A stretch of DNA of 5,574 nucleotides, from positions 1-5,574 of the forward strand of contig JAEZQR010000201.1 of assembly GCA_023413015.1 (NCBI GenBank), given 5' to 3'. Shown one piece after another: positions 1 through 5,574 of this stretch. The notes beneath the pieces were generated by a model, which ran no database searches, was not told the origin of the DNA, and saw only the letters and a list, made by a program, of their open reading frames with translations. The position numbers were made by a program, and so were the translations under genes. Numbering within the stretch: position 1 is the first letter of the stretch; each line of letters begins with the position of its first letter. The DNA is from Pseudomonadota bacterium. GTDB taxonomy: Bacteria > Pseudomonadota > Alphaproteobacteria > Sphingomonadales > Sphingomonadaceae.

Positions 1-1
1 T

Positions 2-601
2 CTCGTCGCGGAAGCGGACGACGACATTGGCGTCCACACCGGCGGCGGTGAGCGGCAGTTCGAAGGTTCGTTCCACGGCCGCGCGTGTCGCATCGCGCGC
101 CAGCTTAAGCAATATGGGGGCGCTCGCTTCCTTGAGGAGGGCTTGGCGCAGCTTGGCGCGGTTGGCGCTATCGAGCGCCTTCTCCGCATTGCCGAGCGCC
201 ATCAGCAGCTGTCCGTCCTCATATTCCTGGATATTGCGCAGATCGACCGCCGGTTCCGATATCTCGACCGGCGGCAGATCGACGGTCAGCGTTCGGGTGG
301 CGGCGTCCCAGCGCAGGTCCGATGGCTGGAGCTTGGTCCAGTCGAGCTCGTAGCGCACGAGCCCTGGCACGATCATCGTCTTGCGCGAGCGCAGGCCCAA
401 CCGCTGCACTTCCGACGTCACCGCCACCGTGAAACGCGCGGCGAAGGCGGTCAGCCGGTTCTGCGCCTGCACCGCGTGAAGGTTCGCCTGCGCGATGGTG
501 CTGACGTCGGGCGCGCGTTCCTGGCGCAGCTGCAGCATCGCCACCGCGCCGAGCGCCAGCCCGACCAGCAGCGCGATGACGAGGAGGCCGAGCCGCCTCA
601 T
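2..601 (-). CDS. DUF4230 family protein, membrane-anchored, 3' end cut by window edge
   Basis: An open frame of 200 codons with no stop runs from an ATG at 601 to the left edge, so the C-terminus is missing. From memory homologs are only slightly longer, so probably few residues are lost. Residues 2-22 (RRLGLLVIALLVGLALGAVAM) form a short basic start and one hydrophobic helix, read as a signal anchor with the rest in the periplasm. The body has the DUF4230 pattern I recognise: QNRLTAFAARF near residues 47-57, then RKTMIVPGLVRYELDW near 73-88, LPPVEISEPAVDL near 107-119, and the helical ARDATRAAVERTFELPL near 168-184. The molecular function of the family is not known to me. The ATG overlaps the stop of the upstream hydrolase gene as ATGA, with only a weak ribosome site, so translation is probably coupled. 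Family call fairly sure; function open. Confidence 0.85.
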   Translation of the reverse strand, partial: MRRLGLLVIALLVGLALGAVAMLQLRQERAPDVSTIAQANLHAVQAQNRLTAFAARFTVAVTSEVQRLGLRSRKTMIVPGLVRYELDWTKLQPSDLRWDAATRTLTVDLPPVEISEPAVDLRNIQEYEDGQLLMALGNAEKALDSANRAKLRQALLKEASAPILLKLARDATRAAVERTFELPLTAAGVDANVVVRFRDE

Positions 602-1506
602 GCCGCCAGCCGCCACTGGTCGCCCTCGGCGACGACGAGGCCCTTCGCCTGCATGTCGATCAGGTGCGCGAGCACCGACCGCCCGGCGGCCGGATGCAGG
701 ACGGGCGCGACGTTGGCGTACATCACCGCCACCATCGCCGGGATCGGCTTCGGCCCGGCCGCTAGCAGCTTCAGTATCTGCCCTTCGCGCTGCTTGCGGT
801 GCGTGATCAGCCCGCGAACCAGCCGCTGCGGCTCGGTCACCGCCGGCCCGTGCGTCGGGTAGTAGATCGCATCTTCGCGATCGAGCAGCTTGCGCAGGGA
901 CGCCATGTACGCCGCCATGTCGCCGTCAGGGGGCGTCACCACGCTCGTCGACCAGCCCATGACATGATCGCCGCTGAACAGCGCCTTTTCTTGCGGCAGC
1001 GCGAAGCACAGGTGGTTCGACGTATGGCCGGGCGTGTGCACCGCGGTCAGCGTCCAGCCGTGCCCCTCGATGCTCTCGTCGTCGGCGAGCACATGGTCGG
1101 GCGCGTAGGTCGGGTCGAAGCCGGCCTCGACCCTGGGGCCCCTGTCGTCGATCGTACGGATCGGCGCGCAGCCGACGACGGGCGCGCCGGTCGCCGCCTT
1201 CATCGGCACGGCCGCCGGCGAATGATCCTTGTGTGTGTGGGTGACGACGAGGTGGCTAACCGTCTCACCGCGGATGGCATCGAGTACCGCCTGCACATGC
1301 TCCGGATCATCGGGGCCGGGGTCGATCACCGCGACCGTTCCCTCGCCGACGATGTAGGTGCCGGTGCCGGTATAGGTGAACACGCTCGGGTTGCGCGCGA
1401 GCACGCGCCGCACGAGCGGGCTCAGCCGCTCGACCCGACCGTAGGGTGCCTTGGCGATGATATCGTCCATCCCCGCCGATGTGGCAGCGGCGGGCGGCGA
1501 TGCCAA
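598..1506 (-). CDS. MBL-fold metallo-hydrolase with C-terminal winged helix (LACTB2-like)
   Basis: Predicted 302-residue soluble metallo-hydrolase. The beta-lactamase-fold metal site is complete: THTHKDH gives H90, H92, D94 and H95; HTPGHTSNH gives H161; SGDH gives the bridging D180; and PTHGP gives H219. A TGTGTYIVG strand at 47-55 and IDPGPDD at 61-67 open the domain. Residues about 235-302 look like the winged-helix tail found in LACTB2-type proteins. The substrate cannot be told from sequence; relatives include nucleases and thioesterases. There is no signal peptide, so it is likely cytoplasmic. The start is uncertain. The TTG at 1506 lies 3 bases after the sodC stop, which suits coupled re-initiation, but its nearest AGGA is only one base away. 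The alternative ATG at 1470 gives a 290-residue protein starting MDDIIAKAPYG and drops an Ala/Pro-rich stretch. The stop overlaps the next start by 4 bases. Confidence 0.9.
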   Translation of the reverse strand: MASPPAAATSAGMDDIIAKAPYGRVERLSPLVRRVLARNPSVFTYTGTGTYIVGEGTVAVIDPGPDDPEHVQAVLDAIRGETVSHLVVTHTHKDHSPAAVPMKAATGAPVVGCAPIRTIDDRGPRVEAGFDPTYAPDHVLADDESIEGHGWTLTAVHTPGHTSNHLCFALPQEKALFSGDHVMGWSTSVVTPPDGDMAAYMASLRKLLDREDAIYYPTHGPAVTEPQRLVRGLITHRKQREGQILKLLAAGPKPIPAMVAVMYANVAPVLHPAAGRSVLAHLIDMQAKGLVVAEGDQWRLAA

Positions 1507-1509
1507 GTC

Positions 1510-2082
1510 CTAGCTGCCCGTCGTGAATACCCCGCAGGCGACGCGCGCGCCCGAGTTGCCGCTCGGGTCGGTACGGTAGTCGTCCGGTCCGGCGTGCAGC
1601 ACGATCGCCGCGCCGTCGGAATCGAGCAGCGCGTTGGCGCCGTCGGTCATCGTCACGCCCATGATATGACCCGATACCTTGCCGCGCCCGTCGGCGCCGA
1701 CGGTGACGTTGGGCAGATCGCCCTTGTGCGGCCCGGCGGGGTTCTGCGTGCCGTGCTGCTTGGCCTGCGGGTTCCAGTGGGGCCCGGCCGAAGCGAAGTC
1801 GGGCGGCGTGCAGGTGCCGACCTGATGGACATGGATTCCGTAGATACCCGGCGCCATGTTCTCGATGTTCGCATCGATGTGGACGCCGTCGCCCATCTGG
1901 CGTGCGGTGGCGCGTCCTTTCACGGCGCCATCCTTGTCCTTGAGCTGGGCATAGGCAACCGGTCCGCCCGTCCCCGCCGAGGGTGCCGGCGCGGCACCTC
2001 CGTCCATCGCCGTCGTGCAGGCGTTCAGTCCGCCGCCCACCACAAACGCAGCGACAACGGCCGCCACCACAGCCTTATCCAT
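1510..2082 (-). CDS. sodC: Superoxide dismutase [Cu-Zn], putative exported lipoprotein
   Basis: Predicted 190-residue enzyme that converts superoxide to oxygen and hydrogen peroxide outside the cytoplasm. All expected metal ligands are visible: H84 and H86 (GIHVHQVGTC), H102 (SAGPHWNP), H110 (KQHG), H119 and D122 (GPHKGDLPN), and H163 (VLHAGPDDY). By family alignment copper is held by H84, H86, H102 and H163, and zinc by H102, H110, H119 and D122. C91 and C183 should form the structural disulfide, and R180 (GARVACG) is the active-site arginine. Residues 1-21 are a short hydrophobic export signal followed by C22 (LNAC), then an Ala/Gly/Pro linker to about residue 40. This suggests a lipoprotein, although Asn before the Ala is unusual in a lipobox. 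The ATG at 2082 has a GAGGGAG ribosome site about 7 bases upstream. It follows pntB by 52 bases with no visible terminator, so co-transcription is plausible. Confidence 0.95.
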   Translation of the reverse strand: MDKAVVAAVVAAFVVGGGLNACTTAMDGGAAPAPSAGTGGPVAYAQLKDKDGAVKGRATARQMGDGVHIDANIENMAPGIYGIHVHQVGTCTPPDFASAGPHWNPQAKQHGTQNPAGPHKGDLPNVTVGADGRGKVSGHIMGVTMTDGANALLDSDGAAIVLHAGPDDYRTDPSGNSGARVACGVFTTGS

Positions 2083-2134
2083 TTCGACACTCCCTCATTG
2101 TTCTGGACGCAAACGCAGCTTGCCCATTGCGGGT

Positions 2135-3577
2135 TCAGTGCGCGAGCGCCTTGACGATTTCCTCGACCATCTTCTTGGCATCCGCTAACAACATCATGGT
2201 GTTGTCGCGGTAGAAAAGCTCGTTGTCGACACCGGCATAGCCCGCGCCGCCCATCGAGCGCTTCACAAACAGCACGGTCGCCGCCTTCTCCACGTCGAGC
2301 ACGGGCATGCCGTAGATCGGCGACGACTTGTCGGTCTTGGCCGCCGGATTGGTGACGTCGTTGGCGCCGATCACGAAGGTGACGTCGGCCTGCGCGAACT
2401 CGTTGTTGATGTCCTCGAGCTCGAACACCTCGTCGTACGGCACATTGGCCTCGGCGAGCAGCACGTTCATGTGCCCCGGCATGCGCCCGGCGACAGGGTG
2501 GATGGCGTATTTCACCTCGACCCCCTCCTTCTTCAGACGGTCGGCCATCTCGCGCAGCACATGCTGCGCCTGCGCCACCGCCATGCCGTAGCCGGGGACG
2601 ATGATGACCTTGCCGGCGTTCTTCATGATGAACGCGGCGTCGTCGGCCGAGCCGCGCTTGTACGGCCGGTCGATCGCGGCGGCGGCGGCGCCCGTGACAG
2701 CTTCCGCGCCGAAGCCGCCGGCGATGACGCTGATGAAGCTGCGGTTCATCGCACGGCACATGATGTAGCTGAGGATCGCACCCGACGAGCCGACCAGCGC
2801 GCCGGTGATGATCATCGCCGTGTTCTGGAGGGTGAAGCCCATCGCGGCGGCGGCCCAGCCCGAGTAGCTGTTCAGCATCGACACCACGACCGGCATGTCC
2901 GCGCCGCCGATCGGGATGATGAGCAGGAAGCCGATCAGGAACGACAGCGCCGTAATCGTCCAGAACACCCAAGCCGACTGGTCGGTGAGGAAGTAGCCGA
3001 TCAGCCCGAGGATCAGCGCGAGCGTGCCGAGGTTGATGACGTGGCGGCCCGGCAGCAGGATCGGCGCGCCGCTCATGTTGCCGTTCAATTTGAGGAAGGC
3101 AATCACCGATCCCGAGAAAGTGATCGCGCCGATCGCGACGCCGAGCCCCATCTCGATGCGGCTGGCGGGAAAGATGCTCACGAAGGACGGCGCGGCGATC
3201 GGCGTGATGCGGATGGCGATGCCGAACGCCTCGGGATTGAGGAAGGCCGCCGCGCCGACAAGTACGGCCGCGAGGCCCACGAGGCTGTGGAACGCCGCCA
3301 CGAGCTGCGGCATGGCGGTCATCGCGATGCGCCGCGCGATGACGAAGCCGATCGCCCCGCCGATCGCGATGGCGCCGACGATCTCGGGCAGGCTCGCGAG
3401 GTCGTGGATCGCGAGCGTCGTCGCTACTGCGATCGCCATGCCGATCATGCCGAAGCGGTTGCCGCGCTGGCTCGTCGCCGGGCTCGACAGCCCGCGCAGC
3501 GCCAGAATGAACAGGACGCCCGAGACGAGGTAGGCGATCGCCACCCAGGCCGGCGTTTCGGTTGCCGCGTGCTCCAT
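2135..3577 (-). CDS. pntB: NAD(P) transhydrogenase beta subunit (domains IIb and III)
   Basis: The 480-residue beta subunit of proton-translocating transhydrogenase. It carries most of the membrane channel and the NADP(H) domain. Residues about 10-290 are a series of hydrophobic helices. H97 (AFHSLVGLAAV), D227 (GGADMP) and N236 (VSMLNSYSGW) match E. coli beta His91, Asp213 and Asn222, residues tied to proton transfer and coupling. The conserved stretch VGSSGAILSYIMC (262-274) leads into AMNRSFISVIAGGFG. After a linker near 291-320 comes domain III: GYGMAVAQAQ (329-338), HPVAGRMPGHMNVLLAEA (360-377), GANDVTNPAA (404-413, with D407) and KRSM (439-442, matching E. coli Lys424/Arg425, which hold the NADP phosphate). 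Length is close to E. coli PntB (about 462). The ATG is preceded by a very G-rich leader including GGGGGTAAGG. It lies 23 bases after pntAB. Intact. Confidence 0.98.
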   Translation of the reverse strand: MEHAATETPAWVAIAYLVSGVLFILALRGLSSPATSQRGNRFGMIGMAIAVATTLAIHDLASLPEIVGAIAIGGAIGFVIARRIAMTAMPQLVAAFHSLVGLAAVLVGAAAFLNPEAFGIAIRITPIAAPSFVSIFPASRIEMGLGVAIGAITFSGSVIAFLKLNGNMSGAPILLPGRHVINLGTLALILGLIGYFLTDQSAWVFWTITALSFLIGFLLIIPIGGADMPVVVSMLNSYSGWAAAAMGFTLQNTAMIITGALVGSSGAILSYIMCRAMNRSFISVIAGGFGAEAVTGAAAAAIDRPYKRGSADDAAFIMKNAGKVIIVPGYGMAVAQAQHVLREMADRLKKEGVEVKYAIHPVAGRMPGHMNVLLAEANVPYDEVFELEDINNEFAQADVTFVIGANDVTNPAAKTDKSSPIYGMPVLDVEKAATVLFVKRSMGGAGYAGVDNELFYRDNTMMLLADAKKMVEEIVKALAH

Positions 3578-3600
3578 GCCTTACCCCCTGCCCCCCACGC

Positions 3601-3882
3601 TCACCGTTCCTTCTTCTTGTACATGGCAAGCATGCGCTGCGTGACGGCGAAGCCGCCGAAGATGTTGACGCTCGCCAGCACGACGGCGAGCAGCCCCAGC
3701 CATTTGGCGAGCGGCGAGCCGGCCGCAGCCGCCGCGATCAGCGCCCCGACGATGATGACCGATGAGATGGCGTTGGTGACCGCCATCAGCGGCGTATGGA
3801 GCGCCGGCGTCACCGACCAGACGACATAATAGCCGACGAAGCAGGCCAGCACGAAGATCGACAGGATCGAGATGAAGTCCAA
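3601..3882 (-). CDS. pntAB: NAD(P) transhydrogenase alpha subunit part 2 (membrane domain IIa)
   Basis: A 93-residue membrane protein supplying the short alpha-side part of the transhydrogenase proton channel. Three hydrophobic helices are visible at about 4-22, 38-55 and 61-80. The family-typical VTPALHTPLMAVTNAISS occupies 24-41, SVNIFGGFAVTQRMLAMY is at 71-88, and a basic tail KKKER ends the protein. In E. coli this segment is fused to the nucleotide-binding alpha domain. Here it is separate, as in the three-subunit Rhodospirillum rubrum type. Translation should begin at a TTG: it has an ideal GGAGG six bases upstream, no in-frame ATG or GTG precedes it after the pntAA stop, and MDFISILSIF is the expected N-terminus. 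It lies 21 bases after pntAA, in the same reading frame. Confidence 0.95.
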   Translation of the reverse strand: MDFISILSIFVLACFVGYYVVWSVTPALHTPLMAVTNAISSVIIVGALIAAAAAGSPLAKWLGLLAVVLASVNIFGGFAVTQRMLAMYKKKER

Positions 3883-3888
3883 GTGCCG

Positions 3889-3893
3889 CCTCC
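3889..3893 (-). promoter_or_regulatory. Strong Shine-Dalgarno site of pntAB, fixes its TTG start
   Basis: GGAGG lies on the minus strand six bases before the TTG at 3882-3880, within the 21-base gap after the pntAA stop. It is the best match to the anti-Shine-Dalgarno sequence among the starts in this run. It supports independent initiation of pntAB at a weak start codon, rather than dependence on coupling alone. Confidence 0.75.
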
Positions 3894-3903
3894 GTTTGTT
3901 GCC

Positions 3904-5031
3904 TTAGCCTTGCAGATTGGGATGAATGATTTGCCCGCCGCGGGTGAGCGTCACGCCCTTCACGATCTCGTCGTCCTCAGGGAGCGTGAGCGTCTTCGCT
4001 TCCTTGTCCCAGAAGGCCGAGATGAAGTTGAACAGGTTGCGGGCGTAGAGCGCGCTGGTGTCGGCGGCGAGGCGGCTCGGCACGTTCCTGTGGCCGACGA
4101 TCTTCACGCCGTGGCGCTCGACCACCTGGCCGGCGACCGCGCCCTCGACATTGCCGCCCTGCTCGACCGCGAGGTCGACGATTACCGAGCCGGGGCGCAT
4201 CGTCGCGACCTGCGCGTCGCTGATCAGCCGCGGCGCCGGACGGCCGGGGATCAGCGCGGTGGTGATGACGATGTCCTGTTTGGCGATGTGGCTGGAGACC
4301 AGCTCGGCTTGGGCGGCCTTGTATTCGTCGGACATCTCGGTGGCGTAGCCGCCCGTGCCCTCGCCCTCGATACCATTCACATTCTCGACGAAGATCGCCT
4401 TGGCGCCGAGCGATTCGATCTGTTCCTTGGTCGCCGCGCGCACGTCGGTGGCGGATACCACCGCGCCGAGCCGGCGGGCGGTGGCGATCGCCTGCAGGCC
4501 CGCGACGCCGACGCCCATCACGAACACGCGCGCCGCTGAGATCGTGCCGGCGGCCGTCATCATCATCGGAAGCGCGCGGCCATATTCGGAGGCGGCGTCG
4601 AGCACGGCCTTATAGCCGGCGAGGTTCGACTGCGAGGACAGCACGTCCATCGACTGCGCCCGCGTGATGCGCGGCATGAATTCCATCGCGAGCGCCGCGA
4701 GGCCTGCCGAGGCATAGCCGGCGATGCGGTCGCGGTTGGCATAAGGCGAAAGGATGCCGGCGAGCACCGCGCCCGGCCTGGCACCGGACAGCGCCGGTGC
4801 GTCCGGTCCCTGCACCGTCAGGATGAGGTCGGCGCCGCTCAGCACAGCGGCACGATCAGCGACCTGCGCGCCGGCTTCGGCGTAGGCCGCATCCGGAAGG
4901 CTGGCGCCTTCACCGGCGCCGGTCTCGACCGCCAGCTCGGCGCCGAGGCCGATGAGCTTCTTGACCGTCTCGGGGGTGGCGGCGACCCGGCGCTCCGAGT
5001 CGACTGTCTCTCGAAGCACCGTGATCTTCAT
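3904..5031 (-). CDS. pntAA: NAD(P) transhydrogenase alpha subunit part 1 (NAD-binding domain I)
   Basis: The 375-residue soluble NAD(H)-binding subunit of Re/Si-specific transhydrogenase. It docks on the cytoplasmic face and passes hydride from NADH to NADP held by PntB. Residues 1 to about 135 are the alanine dehydrogenase/PNT N-terminal domain, opening MKITVLRET; about 140-365 are the nucleotide-binding C-terminal domain. R121, Q126, D129 and S132 in PRITRAQSMDVLSSQS match R. rubrum Arg127, Gln132, Asp135 and Ser138. GVGVAG (173-178) is the Rossmann glycine motif, and D196 (ATDVRAATKEQ) matches Asp202. Y229 (GGYATEM) matches Tyr235 of the mobile loop. The protein ends at HPNLQG with no membrane segment, as expected for the three-subunit form (R. 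rubrum PntAA is about 384 residues). The ATG has AAGGGGG about 7 bases upstream and lies 20 bases after the subunit IV-like gene. Confidence 0.98.
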   Translation of the reverse strand: MKITVLRETVDSERRVAATPETVKKLIGLGAELAVETGAGEGASLPDAAYAEAGAQVADRAAVLSGADLILTVQGPDAPALSGARPGAVLAGILSPYANRDRIAGYASAGLAALAMEFMPRITRAQSMDVLSSQSNLAGYKAVLDAASEYGRALPMMMTAAGTISAARVFVMGVGVAGLQAIATARRLGAVVSATDVRAATKEQIESLGAKAIFVENVNGIEGEGTGGYATEMSDEYKAAQAELVSSHIAKQDIVITTALIPGRPAPRLISDAQVATMRPGSVIVDLAVEQGGNVEGAVAGQVVERHGVKIVGHRNVPSRLAADTSALYARNLFNFISAFWDKEAKTLTLPEDDEIVKGVTLTRGGQIIHPNLQG

Positions 5032-5051
5032 GGCCCTGCCCCCTTATCCGC

Positions 5052-5195
5052 TCAGCTGAACACGAACGCGAACAGCAGGACCAGCAGGATCGCCAGAGCG
5101 ATGATGGACCACTTCGTCAGGGTTACGAAACCCGAGTAGGTCTTCAGATGCTCCTTGGTATTCGGATCGGTCTCGGTCGCATTGTTGGCGGCCAT
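5052..5195 (-). CDS. aa3-type cytochrome c oxidase subunit IV-like small membrane protein
   Basis: A 47-residue protein read from ATG 5195 to TGA 5052. The N-terminal half is polar (MAANNATETDPNTKEHLK), followed by TYSGFVTLTKW at 20-30 and a single hydrophobic helix at about 31-47 running to the C-terminus. This layout, with an acidic/polar head, a Tyr-x-Gly-Phe and Lys-Trp entry and one helix, is that of the bacterial aa3 oxidase subunit IV family (Pfam COX4_pro_2). In that family the protein is a small, probably non-catalytic part of the membrane oxidase. An AGGGG ribosome site lies six bases before the ATG. It is 20 bases from pntAA and appears to be the first gene of the transhydrogenase run. 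No other oxidase gene is in the window. A membrane partner of the transhydrogenase is an alternative role, by inference only. Confidence 0.82.
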   Translation of the reverse strand: MAANNATETDPNTKEHLKTYSGFVTLTKWSIIALAILLVLLFAFVFS

Positions 5196-5209
5196 TGCTG
5201 TACCCCTAT

Positions 5210-5273
5210 GGAACTGAACGTAACGCCTTCATAGCAAAGGCAGGGCGGCTGTGAAGCCGGTTACTGTCGTTCC
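5210..5273. repeat. Imperfect inverted repeat in the globin/subunit IV intergenic gap
   Basis: Three 5-base blocks on the left arm (GGAAC 5210-5214, GTAAC 5220-5224, CTTCA 5227-5231) are matched in reverse order and complement on the right arm (TGAAG 5252-5256, GTTAC 5260-5264, GTTCC 5269-5273). The block spacers are 5 and 2 bases on the left, 3 and 4 on the right, around a 20-base centre. No T-tract follows on either strand, so it does not look like a standard intrinsic terminator. It could be an operator, an RNA hairpin, or chance. Confidence 0.5.
5228..5255 (-). promoter_or_regulatory. Candidate housekeeping promoter for the subunit IV-pnt run
   Basis: On the minus strand TTCACA (5255-5250, five of six to TTGACA) is followed after 16 bases by TATGAA (5233-5228, four of six to TATAAT). 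Transcription would start near 5221, giving a leader of about 26 bases to the ATG at 5195. It sits in the only sizeable gap of the window, just ahead of the compact run. The match is modest and the spacing one base short of optimal. Confidence 0.3.
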
Positions 5274-5285
5274 AGCAGGCAGCGT

Positions 5286-5574
5286 TCAGGCGGCGCGGCG
5301 GGCCATCGTCGCCGCCATGCGCGTGAAGGCCTCGTCGATGCGGGACACGAGAGCAGGCTCGACTTCGGTCTCGCGCAGGGCCTGCCCCATCGCCGCGATC
5401 CATTGCGCCGCGGTGAGCGGCGTCACTGGAATGGATGCGTGCGCGGACATCACGCAGACCCCCGGACGCGCCGTGAACCAGTCGCGCGGGCCGCCGAGCC
5501 AGCCGCACAGGAAACCCGTCAGCGATTCGCGCACCGGCGCGAGATCATCGGCGTGCAGCGCCCGCAGCTCGGCA
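5286..5574 (-). CDS. Group II truncated haemoglobin, N-terminus cut by window edge
   Basis: The frame is open from the right edge to a TGA at 5286 and gives the last 95 residues of a haem-binding globin; the true start lies outside the window. The visible part begins AELRALHADDLAPVRESLTG. FLCGWLGGP (visible residues 21-29) matches the FLxxxxGGP of group II truncated haemoglobins. H45 (VMSAHASIPV) aligns with the proximal haem-iron histidine, and W58 (AAQWIAAM) with the group II tryptophan at position G8. Distal-pocket residues are off-window and cannot be judged. Family members bind oxygen or nitric oxide, and peroxide or NO detoxification is often proposed. An internal GTG at 5534 is not the start, because the family motif continues upstream. 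It ends 90 bases before the subunit IV-like gene, and a separate promoter between them is likely. Confidence 0.88.
   Translation of the reverse strand, partial: AELRALHADDLAPVRESLTGFLCGWLGGPRDWFTARPGVCVMSAHASIPVTPLTAAQWIAAMGQALRETEVEPALVSRIDEAFTRMAATMARRAA

Noticed and set aside
2083..2134. Separate promoter or terminator between pntB and sodC
   Set aside because: Only weak -10/-35-like words and a short GCAA/TTGC pairing are present, which are not enough to support either.
799..2154. Long open frame on the plus strand opposite the hydrolase and sodC
   Set aside because: It is antisense to two genes with complete active-site motifs. Its product is Arg/His/Ala/Gly-rich with no recognisable domain, as expected of open frames opposite GC-rich genes.
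2025..3629. 534-codon open frame on the minus strand overlapping pntB in another frame
   Set aside because: It is longer than pntB but gives an Arg-rich, low-complexity product, while pntB in the other frame keeps all family motifs.
2471..3829. Long open frame on the plus strand opposite pntB and pntAB
   Set aside because: The product is a charged Arg/Asp/Ala repeat-like string with no family match, and it lies antisense to well-conserved transhydrogenase genes.
3796..4539. Plus-strand open frame opposite pntAA
   Set aside because: It is a shadow of pntAA, with a composition typical of antisense GC-rich reading and no domain.
5210..5273. Intrinsic terminator of the globin gene
   Set aside because: Pairing is broken into 5-base blocks around a 20-base loop, and no T-tract follows on the minus strand.
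5196..5285. General stress sigma factor (EcfG-type) promoter suggested by GGAAC words
   Set aside because: Both strands have GGAAC, but neither is followed at about 16-17 bases by the required CGTT-like element.
5206..5508. Alternative minus-strand frame running through the globin end and the intergenic gap
   Set aside because: It conflicts with the globin frame, which has the proximal histidine, the tryptophan and the GGP motif; its product is Arg-rich and unrecognised.

Overview
The window is a dense, GC-rich stretch from an alphaproteobacterium. The three-gene proton-translocating transhydrogenase, the small aa3-oxidase subunit IV gene and the look of the SodC and DUF4230 proteins point most closely to the Sphingomonadales. 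That assignment rests on remembered family resemblance, not on a search.

Every supported gene lies on the minus strand, so the locus reads from high to low coordinates. It opens with the C-terminal 95 residues of a group II truncated haemoglobin (5286 to the right edge). A 90-base intergenic gap (5196-5285) follows, with an imperfect inverted repeat and a possible promoter. Then comes a very compact run: a 47-residue cytochrome-oxidase subunit IV-like membrane protein (5052-5195), pntAA (3904-5031), pntAB (3601-3882), pntB (2135-3577), a Cu/Zn superoxide dismutase with a lipoprotein-like leader (1510-2082), a metallo-beta-lactamase-fold hydrolase (598-1506) and a DUF4230 protein running off the left edge (2-601). 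Gaps are 20, 21, 23, 52 and 3 bases, ending in a 4-base ATGA overlap. This fits one transcription unit starting in the 5196-5285 gap. I saw no terminator hairpin with a T-tract inside the run.

The core is energy-linked redox supply. PntAA, PntAB and PntB form the membrane transhydrogenase, which uses the proton gradient to make NADPH from NADH. The subunit IV-like protein, the periplasmic superoxide dismutase and the upstream haemoglobin all concern respiration, oxygen or reactive oxygen. The roles of the hydrolase and the DUF4230 protein are unknown. No RNA gene, CRISPR array, insertion sequence or other mobile element was seen, and no stretch over 300 bases lacks a gene. Most of the window is ordinary core genome. 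The points worth a second look are the subunit IV-like gene beside the transhydrogenase, the inverted repeat over the candidate promoter, and the same-frame PntAA/PntAB junction.
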